A stretch of 64,000 nucleotides of DNA from Phymorhynchus buccinoides. Its lineage: Eukaryota > Mollusca > Gastropoda > Neogastropoda > Raphitomidae. The notes under the pieces were generated by a model. It saw only the letters and a program-made list of their open reading frames with translations. It did not search any database and was not told the origin of the DNA. Below, in pieces: positions 45,699-55,472 of this stretch (position 1 is the first letter of the stretch; each line of letters opens with the position of its first letter). Location of the stretch: the NCBI GenBank assembly GCA_017654935.2, contig CM065693.1:20127591-20191590 (forward strand), given 5' to 3'. Made by a program: the position numbers and the translations under genes.

Positions 45699-46590
45699 GT
45701 GAGTTGTCTGTGTGTGTCCTTGTCTGTATTGTACTGTATTGTATTGTTTTGCACTGGATTGTATTGTGTCTTGACCAGATCTGATGAGACCATGCTGCAA
45801 CGTCGACTGCAATCCAGGATACTGTGCCACATGTTTGAGTCGGAGGAGGTGAGTTGTCTGTGTGTGTCCCTGTCCGTATTGTATTGTATTGTTTTGCACT
45901 GGATTGTATTGTGTCTCGACCAGTCCTGATGAGACCATGCTGCAACGTCGACTGCAATCCAAGATACTGTGCCACGTGTTTGAGTCGGAGGAGGTGAGTT
46001 ATTTGTGTGTGTGTGTCTCTGTGCGCATGTGTGTGTCTCTGTGCGCATGTGTGTGTCCCTGTCCGTATTGTATTGTATTGTTTTGCACTGGATTGTATTG
46101 TGTCTCGACCAGTCCTGATGAGACCATGCTGCAACGTCGACTGCAATCCAGGATACTGTGCCACGTGTTTGAGTCGGAGGAGGTGAGTTATTTGTGTGTG
46201 TCCCTGTGCACATGTGTGTGTCCCTGTCCGTATTGTATTGTATTGTTTTGCACTGGATTGTATTGTGTCTCGACTAGCCCCGATGAGACCATGTTCAGAT
46301 CCCGGCGCATAAGCCAATATATTGTGCCATGTGTTTGAGTTGGAGAAGGTCAGTTGAAATGTGTCTGTAATTGTCCCGTGTTGTGTTGTACTGCAATGCA
46401 TTGTACTGTATCGTGATCCGTCCCTATGAGAGAATGTTGCGATGCTGACGTCAAGCCAAGATACTGTGCCATGTGATTTTGAGTCGGAGGAGGTCAGTTA
46501 TGTGCAGGAGTGTGTGCGTGTGTGTGCGCGCGTGCGCGTCTCTGTGTGTGTATGTCACATAATTGTCTTTTGACTTTGAGTCAGAGAAGG
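45699..46590 (+). repeat. Tandem copies of the 3' edge of PTB exon 3
   Basis: Six copies of (GACCAGTCCTGATGAGACCA ... TGTGCCACGTGTTTGAGTCG GAGGAG) plus intron start. Copied exon ends are at 45848, 45993, 46182, 46348, 46492 and 46589. The first three keep donor GTGAGT; the last three have GTCAGT and are more diverged. Only the first copy stays in frame and open: 45699-45848 is exactly 150 nt, giving 50 residues ending CHMFESEE. Further read-through meets a stop at 45927-45929. Loss of similarity increases away from the true exon. Confidence 0.9.
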
Positions 46591-46708
46591 TCAGTCTCAG
46601 TGTCACTGTTCATGTCAAATCTGATGCTGTCAATAGTTATTGTTGCATTATAGTACATTGTATTGTATTGTTGGATGTTTGTAAAGCACTTAGTCTCCGT
46701 CTAATACT

Positions 46709-46902
46709 CAGGCATGGTAGACATCCGCGAATCGCGGAAAATCCGTGAAACAGTTTGAAACAAAATTATTTAAAAAATGCATTGAAATGGCATGAAAAAG
46801 TGAAAATTTCACTCATTTATTTAATTTTTTTAAATTTTCTTCGGACCCCAGGACCCCCGGCCATTTTCCTTGAAAACCACTTTGCCCCCACTACCATGCC
46901 TG
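46709..46902. mobile_element. CAGGCATGGTAG TIR element, copy 2
   Basis: Same termini as 31523-31715; flanks repeat AATACT (46703-46708, 46903-46908). Confidence 0.9.
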
Positions 46903-47299
46903 AATACTGTAGTGCAGTGATAACACTGGGCAAAGACACTGTACCTCGTTTTTGTGCTTGTTACGTTAAAACAAAAAAACGGAAGCAGGGGAAAGTATCA
47001 AAGATGTTTCTTCAGAGCACCAAAGGAAAGATTATTTCCCTTGGTTTTTGTCTGCGACCTATTCTATGAGCGATTGTGTTGGGTTAGCAGGTGTGTGTGT
47101 GCGTGCGCGCTTGCTTGTATGAATATATGCTTTTTTGGATGTCGGTGTGTGGGAAGGCAGTGTTGTGGGTAAAAAAGGATAATGCCCCTGAAGATCACAG
47201 TGTTGTTGTAATTCACCTTTATTCATTAAGATTTGGAAGTGATATATTATATAAATTGTACTTATCCACACACACATACGCATAGGCATGCATTGCATG

Positions 47300-47302
47300 C
47301 AT

Positions 47303-47356
<54 letters not shown>

Positions 47357-47427
47357 ACACACACACATACAGAGTGACACACACATACACACACACACAC
47401 ACACAGAGTGACACACACATACAGAGT

Positions 47428-47490
<63 letters not shown>
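47300..47490. repeat. (CA)n microsatellite hosting a retrotransposon
   Basis: CA repeat with CAGAGTGACA interruptions, running to the insertion point of the element at 47506. Confidence 0.95.
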
Positions 47491-47496
<6 letters not shown>

Positions 47497-47505
47497 ACTC
47501 ACTCA

Positions 47506-49342
47506 TTATAGAGGTATAACTCTTAATAACTGTCTAGGAAAGGTATTTTGCCAAGTGTTAAACAACAGAATAAATACATATTTGGAATCAAACAACCTGC
47601 TATCAAAGGAACAAGGTGGTTTTAGGCAAAATTCAAGAACAACAGATCACATTTTTATTCTTAAAAAAATTGTGGATGATGCCATCAGAGAAAGAAATGG
47701 TAGACTATATTGTTGCTTCGTAGATTTTAAAAAAGCATTTGATAATGTGTGGCATGACGCTCTTTTATTAAAGATGCATAAGCTTGGAATCAGGGGAAAA
47801 TGTTTTGATATCATTAAAGACATGTATACTAATGCTTCAATATCAGTCAATACTCAGAACGGGTTTTCTGAGGACATTCTAATTAAAAAGGGGGTACATC
47901 AAGGTAATACGCTTAGCCCTACACTCTTTAATATATTTGTAAATGACATTCCTGAGAAAATAAATGATAACGATTCCCCTACAATAAACAGTACATCAAA
48001 TGAAAAAGTATCCTGCTTGATGTATGCAGACGATGTTATATTGTTATCAAAAACAAGGAGTGGACTTCAAAGACAATTACATAATCTATATGAGTATAGT
48101 TGTAATTGGGGGCTACATATTAATATAGAAAAAACAAAGGTTGTCGTATTTTCTCGATCAGAACCGATTATACCAATGGCATTTAAGTGTGGAGACAATA
48201 TTATTGAAAACACAGACAGTTATAAATATCTAGGTATAATCTTTCAAAAAGATGGTAATTTCAATAAAGCTCAAGAACATCTGAGCAAACAAGGAAATAA
48301 AGCTGCACATAATCTACGAAGATATCTTATAAAAGAAAATATTGATATTAGGATTATCAATCAACTATTTGATTCCTTGGTTTCACCAATATTACTCTAT
48401 GGTTCAGAAATTTGGCTACCATATAGTACAAAAAACAGTTTTGATTTATTTGAATACTTTGGAAAATGCTTGGGGAACACATTTCCACATGAAAATGTAC
48501 ATGCTAAATTTTGTAGATATATATTAGGTGTACATAAGAAAGCTATGCGCCTTCCAATTTTAGCAGAATTAGGTAGATTTCCCCTTAATTTAAAGGCATT
48601 TGTTAATGTTGTAGGCTTTTGGATACATATACTTGAATCTAAGGAAAATTCATATTTGAGACAGGCATATGATAACATGTTGCAACAAGATCGCTCGCAA
48701 ACATCATGGATTAAGTTCATCAAAACAATGATGTTTGAACTTGGCTTTGGGCATGTTTGGAATAATCAATTCACATTCAATGCTAAAAAATTACAACATG
48801 CGATATTACGAAGAATGCAAAACTGTTACATATCATTTTGGAAACTAAAAAAGGGAGAAGTATCACGGCTCAGGTTTTATAATGATGTTACTAAAGAATA
48901 TCGAATAGAACCGTACCTTTTTAGTACTATTTTGGATAGACAACAAAAACAGGCTCTATGTAAATTGAGAATTAGTGCTCATAATTTAAAAATCGAAATT
49001 GGTAGACACGAGAATATTGTAAGAGAAAACAGACTTTGCCAAAAATGTCATGAAATAGAAGATGAGCTCCACCTTTTGAATACCTGCGTTATGTATAAAG
49101 AAGATCGTTACAAATTGATGGTAAATGTAGACAAACAAAGTTTAGAATCAAATGTTCAGTCTCCATCAGATATGATGATGTTAGATGAACTACAGCCATT
49201 TGTGGCAAAATATGTTAGTATTTGTTTTAACAAAAAGCATGAATAGTATTTTGCGTTGTTTGTAATCTTAACCTGTGCCTTATAAGCCTTTGTTTAGGTT
49301 TCATGGCAATAAACCAATGTTCAAATGTTCAAATGTTCACTC
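47506..49342 (+). mobile_element. 5'-truncated non-LTR retrotransposon
   Basis: The insertion is bounded by ACACACTCACTCA at 47493-47505 and 49343-49355, a 13-bp target duplication. The 5' end is truncated inside the reverse-transcriptase domain. The 3' end carries tandem ATGTTCAA units after a short untranslated region. An 8-bp 3' repeat is reminiscent of CR1/L2-type elements, but clade assignment is not secure. Orientation matches the host gene. Confidence 0.9.
47507..49246 (+). CDS. Reverse transcriptase, truncated N-terminus
   Basis: An open frame of 579 codons with no stop until 49244-49246 and no start codon of its own. Reverse transcriptase motifs in order: YRGITLNNCLGKVF (motif 1-2), QGGFRQNSRTTDHI, CCFVDFKKAFDNVW (first catalytic Asp, about 47720-47755), KGVHQGNTLSPTLFNIFVND, then MYADDVILLS (catalytic YADD at 48022-48033), then SCNWGLHINIEKTKVVVFSR and YKYLGIIF. 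A long C-terminal region ends with a CxxC...H...C zinc-knuckle-like motif (CQKCHEIEDELHLLNTC, 49038-49088). It lacks the endonuclease domain and first ORF. The intact frame over 1.7 kb implies a young insertion. It is AT-rich relative to host exons. Confidence 0.93.
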   Translation, partial: YRGITLNNCLGKVFCQVLNNRINTYLESNNLLSKEQGGFRQNSRTTDHIFILKKIVDDAIRERNGRLYCCFVDFKKAFDNVWHDALLLKMHKLGIRGKCFDIIKDMYTNASISVNTQNGFSEDILIKKGVHQGNTLSPTLFNIFVNDIPEKINDNDSPTINSTSNEKVSCLMYADDVILLSKTRSGLQRQLHNLYEYSCNWGLHINIEKTKVVVFSRSEPIIPMAFKCGDNIIENTDSYKYLGIIFQKDGNFNKAQEHLSKQGNKAAHNLRRYLIKENIDIRIINQLFDSLVSPILLYGSEIWLPYSTKNSFDLFEYFGKCLGNTFPHENVHAKFCRYILGVHKKAMRLPILAELGRFPLNLKAFVNVVGFWIHILESKENSYLRQAYDNMLQQDRSQTSWIKFIKTMMFELGFGHVWNNQFTFNAKKLQHAILRRMQNCYISFWKLKKGEVSRLRFYNDVTKEYRIEPYLFSTILDRQQKQALCKLRISAHNLKIEIGRHENIVRENRLCQKCHEIEDELHLLNTCVMYKEDRYKLMVNVDKQSLESNVQSPSDMMMLDELQPFVAKYVSICFNKKHE

Positions 49343-49512
49343 ACACACTCACTCAGGAAAAGAGAGGTTAGCTTGCGTGCCCTTTCACTCCACTAGCTTT
49401 TGCCATGTCATGATAATTGCAGTGTGAGCGGATACAGTGTTCTTAGTGTTCTTGTGTCATGTTATGATAATTTCATTTCATAGTATGAGGGAATACACAG
49501 TGTTCTTGCATT

Positions 49513-49696
49513 ATACCATATTTTTCGGACTATAAGGCTCGCCTCATTATATCAAGTATAAGGCGCATCCCCAAAATTGTACACAAATTTCAGATTTTGT
49601 TATTATATTTCTTACTCTATTATTAGTCATATTATAAGGCGCAGGAGTGTTAGTCTTGGAATAAAAGTATCGCCTTATAGTCTGGAAAATACGGTA
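49513..49696. mobile_element. TA MITE-S copy
   Basis: TACCATATTTTTCGGACTAT to ATAGTCTGGAAAATACGGTA; adjoins the next element, sharing TA. Confidence 0.83.
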
Positions 49697-50252
49697 TGCC
49701 ATATTTTTGGGACCATTAGGCGCTTGTGTTAGTAAGGCGATTAGGGCAATTTTCAAGAAAAATCTTGAAAGAAATTACAGAAAAAGACGCCCTCGTTTAT
49801 AAGGCGCCTCGCAAAAGAAAGTTAAAATTTGAAGCCTGCACATGTTCGGTAAACGCTTGCTGACCGCCACTACTGCTGTCATAAACGAGAGTTGGCTCCC
49901 CTTTTAAATCATCAAAGTTGCGTTTGTGCAACTTCCTGTTGTTGTGTTTTGCACTTTTCTTCGTGAAAACTGGTAGAATTATGGCATTTTAAACTCTACA
50001 ATGATGCTTTTTGCATCCAATGAAGGGTTATGGCATCTGTTGGACAGTATCTCTGACAATAATAGGGATTTTGAAGCATATTCGTCGTATCGGCGTCTCG
50101 TGACCACTTTTGATGTCTAGACTGTACTGAGCACGGCAATCGTTGCCTCTCTCTTCTCATGATTTTGTTCACTAATAGATGCCCTCATTTATTTGGCGCA
50201 TAGGTCGAAATTGGAGGACAAAATATCGCCTTATAGTCAGAAAATTACGGTA
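49695..50252 (-). mobile_element. TA-flanked MITE-L, copy 3, inverted
   Basis: Inverted relative to 19723-20301; ends GGTATGCCATATTTTTGGGA and ATAGTCAGAAAATTACGGTA. Contains GAGAGTTGGCTCCCCTTTTA. Confidence 0.83.
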
Positions 50253-50411
50253 CATGTATGCTTAATACAGACACTCAGACTGAAGGGGGTGGGCATACTT
50301 AAATCAGTTTGGTGATCAATCAAATGGGATTTGTTTTTTGTGATTGTTGTTTTTTCTCTTCAAGCTTCCTTGGCTGGTCTTTATCTTTGCTTGTCTGCCT
50401 ATATATATATA

Positions 50412-50522
50412 TCTTTCTCTCTCTCCCTAACTCTCTTTCTCATTCTTTTTTCTTTCGGTCTTTCATTTATATCTCCCCCTCTTTCTCTTTCTCTGTCTCT
50501 CCCTCTCTCTCTCTCTCTCTCT

Positions 50523-50574
<52 letters not shown>

Positions 50575-50620
50575 TCTCTATCTCTCTTCCCCTCTCTCTC
50601 TCTCTCTCTCTCTCTCCCAC

Positions 50621-50683
<63 letters not shown>

Positions 50684-50691
50684 TCTCTCTC

Positions 50692-50775
<84 letters not shown>

Positions 50776-50795
50776 TCTCTCTGTCTTTCTCTCTC
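50412..50795. repeat. Imperfect (CT)n tract
   Basis: About 380 bp of CT with CCC, TTTC and CATC interruptions. Ser-Leu and Arg-Glu frames here are artefacts. Confidence 0.95.
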
Positions 50796-51106
50796 TCAAT
50801 CGATATTCCCCAACAGTCCTCTCTCAGAGTTATTTTGTCTTGATCCTCCTCATGCTCCCCCCCTCCCCCCACTTCTCTACCAACTACCATTCCCCTCCAT
50901 AAATACCCCCTCCACCCACTCATCTGTTATTGCTCCCCCCCCCCCCCCCCCCTCTCTCCATCCTTTGGTTGATTGATGTCTTTGATTCTGCATTTTTGTC
51001 GATCAATCGATCGATCGATGGTGACCCAGGCACAACATATTGGCTCAATCTGCATCAAGCTGAGGGCATAATCGCCCGACTTTCTGACTTTTCTCCTCTT
51101 CGTAGG

Positions 51107-51290
51107 AAAAAGGGGGTCCTGTTTCTGTTGTTGTACTAAAAAAGGAGGTCCTGTTTCTGTTGTTGTACTAAAAAGGGGTCCTGTTTCTGTTGTACTAAAA
51201 AAGGGGTCCTGTTTCTGTTGTACTAAAAAAAAAGGGGGTCCTGTTTCTGTTGTACTAAAAAAGGGGGTCCTGTTTCTGTTGTACTGTTTT
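51107..51290. repeat. ~28-bp tandem repeat, GGGGTCCTGTTTCTGTTGTA
   Basis: Six copies of GG(G/A)GTCCTGTTTCTGTTGTACTAAAAA with variable A-runs, merging into GTTTTTGTTGTTGTT. Confidence 0.9.
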
Positions 51291-51808
51291 TGTTGTTGTT
51301 CCCAAAATCACACCGCCTGGTAGAACTCAAGTATGCTTGGGTTATTCGTCGCAACAAGTCTTTGAATTTTTGTGTTCTCTCAAATCAGAGAACAAAATCC
51401 CCATGACTGGATTAGAAAGAAAAATATGTTTTGTGGTAAAAAGCATAACTTTGTGCCAGATAATGTCCGATTTCACAGTTTTTTCACAAATAATTTCCCT
51501 GACGATAATGGAAGAGTATGAGTATAATTACCCTGAGAGTATGGAATTTCAGATAATTTTTGAAAAAAAATATCTGGAAAGCCTGGTTAATGGATGGACA
51601 TATTATTAGTTTATCTTTTTACATTTTTATAGTTTCCAATGCCTCACCTGGAGAGAGTGTCGTCGCTAGTGCAGCACCACTCATTGATGGCTCACGTAGA
51701 TACACAATCTCACTATGCTAGCTAGAGTACCTTGGGTGCTAAAGAGAGAGAGAGAGAGATATGTAATGTGAACAGGAGTGGGGTCCATATACTAGGAAAG
51801 ACGGATTG

Positions 51809-52355
51809 TTAACCCTCTCACGGCTGCATACGCCAGATCCGACCGATTTTTTCTTTACCATTGGCTCAGTAGCCCCCGATTGCGCTTGCTGAACGCCCGG
51901 TCTAGTAGTTTCACTTTCACTTTTGCCCTACCCACAATGCAATATACTAAGTTAGTTCTTCCTGTTCCTGACTCTCAGTGGTCCGTTTTTGGTTCTTACA
52001 GCAAGGGAAAGGACCCACTAGTCTTTTTGAACGGATTTTCCGAAGTGACCCCAAATTTTGTTCTTCTTTCCACGTGACGTGCGCAGTATTGACTCGGCGC
52101 GATGCTCGGAGCGCCATTACGGATTTTTTAATTCCAATCCAATTCATGGTTTGTTGTGTGACAGTGTGTTAGCTTTGGAATGAAAATATCATCATTGCTA
52201 TTCAATATGCATCTTTCAGAAATTAAATGTGAGTTAGACTTTATTCTGGGTGATTTTTTTAAAATAAAAGATTTGGTGTGACGTTCAGAGTTACTTCCCA
52301 TCACTTGGTATTCAATATAGATTATCGGTTCGATTGATCAGAGTGAGAGGGTTAA
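51809..52355. mobile_element. TTAA MITE family P5
   Basis: Ends TTAACCCTCTCAC and GTGAGAGGGTTAA, perfect 13-bp inverted repeats. About 547 bp, the longest of the TTAA elements, and richer in GC at its left (GATCCGACCG, CGGCGCGATGCTCGGAGCGC). No transposase. Confidence 0.83.
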
Positions 52356-52411
52356 ACAACCATGCCCTGTATGCATCAGTGTGCCTGTCAGGAAATGTTA
52401 CTGAACTTCTC

Positions 52412-52637
52412 TTAACCCTTTCGCCGCCAGACATTTTTCAGCAACAAAATTCCATTTAACTTAACTGGGTAGAGAAAAAGAAAATCTGGAATAGTGGGGA
52501 TTCCTCTACCTATCCTTGCCTCCCAAAATTATGAAAATAGGCTCTTTGGATAACAGACCCAGGTTTGAGGCCTTTTCGTGACATGGGCGTTAAATCATTG
52601 TGGTGCTAAAATGCGACATTGACAGTGAAAGGGTTAA
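52412..52637. mobile_element. TTAA MITE family P1, copy 5
   Basis: TTAACCCTTTCGCCGCCAGA at left, GACAGTGAAAGGGTTAA at right; small internal deletion. Confidence 0.87.
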
Positions 52638-52796
52638 AGTTATTGCAGGTATTTATTTATTTTATTGCCGGGTTGTTAACTTGGTCCTTCTAGCCGTTTT
52701 GACAGAAGGTGCAGTGTTCTGGGAAACTGCGTCTATAAAACAAATGGGGCTGTCTCCTTCCATTCATGTATTATAATACATCTGTATTGTTAAACA

Positions 52797-52915
52797 TTTG
52801 GAACTTTTTTGGTGTTGCACTGCCTCCGGGCATTGCCTCCAGGATCATTCCTACCATCGTTATGTCTACTAATGTCCCATATGTGTCAGTTCCAGACCAG
52901 AGGATGTTAAGCAGC
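52797..52915 (+). repeat. Dispersed repeat 'CCTCCGGGCATTGCC' family, short copy
   Basis: GTTGCACTGCCTCCGGGCAT to CAGTTCCAGACCAGAGGATG; head missing. Confidence 0.68.
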
Positions 52916-53025
52916 ATTTACAGTGATGTCTGTCTGCACTTCTGTCTCTCTGTATCTATTTATCCTTCTTTGTCCGTCTGTTTCTCTCTCTCCCTCTCTC
53001 TCTGGTTGATCAGGTTGTTTCCACT

Positions 53026-53385
53026 AAGGCTGTGTACACACATAAGCGGATATTCCATGTGGAAACCCGTGCACAATCCATAAACAAGTGAAACAAAGAA
53101 GGGACAGATTTGCGCACGTGTCCGAATTTCCCCTATGTGCGTAAACTTTTATCCTTCTTCTACTTATATAGGGTTTTCCATAAGGAACTTACGCATCTAA
53201 TCAGGCATGGTAGACCTGCGAAACAATCTGAAACAAAATTATTAAAAAATGCATTGAAATGGCATGAAAAAGTGAAAATTTCACTCATTTATTGAATTTT
53301 CTTCGGTCCCCATGACCCCCGGCCATTTTCCTTGAAAACCACTTTGCCCCAACTACCATGCCTGCTAATGTGAACCCGGCCTAAT
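53026..53385. repeat. Dispersed repeat GTGTACACACATAAGC, interrupted copy
   Basis: Matches 35790-35970 on both sides of the TIR element at 53202-53364. Confidence 0.8.
53202..53364. mobile_element. CAGGCATGGTAG TIR element, copy 3, nested
   Basis: CAGGCATGGTAG to CTACCATGCCTG, flanked by CTAAT (53197-53201, 53365-53369). The homologous uninterrupted repeat at 35790-35970 has a single CTAAT at this position, which fixes both boundaries. Confidence 0.93.
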
Positions 53386-53570
53386 GCTGCAGAATCTTAC
53401 ATTTTTTTCAAAAAGTGACTGAAGGGAGATGTTGCGCATAAAACACTACTAACACGGACAGGCGAATCAAGGAAGAGAGCTTTTACCAGCAATAAGACAG
53501 TTAATGTTCCTTTTGAGCATGCAGTTGTATGCAGCTCCCACTCCTTGGCATCTTTAAGTGCTGACCTGCA

Positions 53571-54201
53571 TTAACTCATTCGCATCACAACGATTTTGAA
53601 TTATTAACCCCTTGACTGCCAGAGAATATTAAAGAAAAAATCCCATTGGGCAAATCATGCCACGAAAAAGACAACTGATAGAGCCAATTTGGCAAAATGG
53701 TCTGGGGATATTAATCTCTTGACTATCTTATAGCAAAAGCCAACATATCAGGGTTATTCCTCTTCATCTGATGATGTAATCAGTGATGTCATCAGGTCAG
53801 TACCTAATATGCTGGTGGCAGTCAAGGGGTTAAAAAAACCCTCACAAATCACTCCAGCCATACACACAAACAAAACATACATAAACAAAAGGAGAAATGA
53901 AAGAAGATTACGGGTTTTTACTTCAGGTTTAGCCATAGGGAAGTGGTAGATCAGACTTTTTATATATATATATATATAGACTTTATATAGAAAAACTCTC
54001 TACACCGATTGGTTTTCCCACAACAAACCACTACAAAAGCAAAGTCAGAGGCAAAATTGTGGTATAAGGGAGCAAAGCGAGTTTAGAAGTGACCAGGGTA
54101 TGGTGTGCACACAGATTTACTTCCCTTGAAGTAAATGCATCAAATTGACAGCTTTCTATTAATTCCGGACATATATGGCCGGAACGGCTTGAATGAGTTA
54201 A
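53571..54201. mobile_element. TTAA MITE family P3, copy 2, with nested P2
   Basis: TTAACTCATTCGCATCACAA at left, GGAACGGCTTGAATGAGTTAA at right. Interrupted at 53604-53833. A (TA)n run occurs near 53961. Confidence 0.87.
53604..53833. mobile_element. TTAA MITE family P2, copy 2, nested
   Basis: TTAACCCCTTGACTGCCAGA to GGCAGTCAAGGGGTTAA. The P3 copy at 62185-62589 shows a single TTAA at the matching place (GAATTATTAAAAAACC on the inverse strand), a clean empty site. Confidence 0.92.
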
Positions 54202-54355
54202 AGGGCCAGCCACACGTCCACTTAAATTGCACGACTGTATGATGTGATTCGATCACATGGTCTCTAAGAACAAATGTGATTGGCGCATTGAGACCACGTG
54301 ATCGAATCGTATCGTACAGTCGTGCGATTTTAGTGGACGTGTGGCTGGCCCTTAA
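54198..54355. mobile_element. Near-perfect palindromic TTAA element
   Basis: Arms of about 63 bp (AGGGCCAGCCACACGTCCAC outward, CGATCAC(A/G)TGGTCTC inward) around a 25-bp loop. It starts at the same TTAA that ends the P3 MITE and ends in TTAA at 54352-54355. Confidence 0.83.
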
Positions 54356-54414
54356 GTGACAGTGTCCCTGCCACATAATAAGCTTGATAACCCTGGCAAT
54401 GTGAAGACATTGTG

Positions 54415-54535
54415 TGTTATTCAGGACTTTCCTGGTGTTGCACTGCCTCCGGGCATTGCCTCCAGGATCATTCCCACCATCTTTATTATCTACTAATGTC
54501 CCATATGTGTCTGTTCCAGACCGGAGGACGTTAAC
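54415..54535 (+). repeat. Dispersed repeat 'CCTCCGGGCATTGCC' family, short copy
   Basis: TTGCACTGCCTCCGGGCATT to GTTCCAGACCGGAGGACGTT. Confidence 0.68.
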
Positions 54536-55259
54536 CAAATTATCATTCATGTGAAGACAGGGGAGGGGGTTGAGTCCGGCAGTAATGTCAAGCTTTTAAC
54601 AGATCAAATTGAGGACATGTCCTTGGGTTCTTCACTTTAGATCAATTGGCAAACTGGATGTGTTTGATGGGGGGGGGGGGGGGGGGGGGGTTGCACATTT
54701 ATTATTTCTAAGGAAACAAGTATTAACTCTTCCAGCACCACGGGCAAATTATGCGCCCAGTACATCACACTTCACTCCCACCAAATGCAAAGACATTCAC
54801 TGCCAAGTGGCCTGCCATGCGTATGTCTATTTTCAGAGCTTATGTCAGTGATTTCCCCCCCGTTAAAGCAACACATGCGCACTCAAAATAATATAGTTAC
54901 CCCCCTCTTGTCGGTTGAGATGCGACGGACAACCAAGAACGTCACAAATACACGGAGCCAGAAGAGTTAAAACAGTAATTGATTCTTTTTTAGGGAATGA
55001 TTTTGACTTGGTAAATGAGAGCTGGCAGAAGAACACGTAAAACTAAAAGGTTCCGCACAATAGATCTTTGATTCTTACACATATATATATCGCATTTCTG
55101 CTCACATGCGTGATAATGCACAGCCAAGAATGTGACAGTACTTAGGGGGGGGGGGGGGGGGAAGCAACAAAGAAGACTAACTTTTTAACCTTTTTTGAAA
55201 TGAGCCTCTGGAGACTGGTGTGAAGTAATACAAGGGAAGCAGAAAGGAAAAGGGAAGGG

Positions 55260-55396
55260 TCATTCTGATCGCTTCTCGGCCTTTTGGCTAAGACAGTGAT
55301 TCAGCAACATAAATTTTTGTTTATACCTTGGTTGGTTTGTTCAGCCCGTCGTACATGGCGAAAGCCGATACGCGACGTTAAACTGAACTTCCATCC
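55260..55396 (+). mobile_element. U2-snRNA-headed SINE, copy 2, with TSD
   Basis: AAGGGAAGGG at 55250-55259 and 55397-55406 flank the insert. From 55268 the sequence ATCGCTTCTCGGCCTTTTGG (then CTAAGA) is identical to the 5' end of U2 snRNA as known across eukaryotes. It is followed by the same body as 4442-4570, ending GTTAAACTGAACTTCCATCC. Eight extra bases precede the U2-like start. Confidence 0.9.
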
Positions 55397-55440
55397 AAGG
55401 GAAGGGAGGTTAGAAGCGGTTGGAAATCATCTGCAGTGGG

Positions 55441-55472
<32 letters not shown>

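Noticed and set aside
45775..46182. Reading the copied units as mutually exclusive exons (each has CAG before and GTGAGT after)
   Set aside because: Splicing at the ACCAG would enter at the wrong codon position after a phase-0 exon, and no pyrimidine tract precedes it. Alternative donor use is the more consistent idea.
45569..46401. Minus-strand frames of 214-266 codons
   Set aside because: Shadows of the tandem copies of PTB exon 3; no start or splice context.
55268..55294. A U2 snRNA gene
   Set aside because: Only the first about 27 nt match; branch-recognition sequence, Sm site and later stem-loops are absent.
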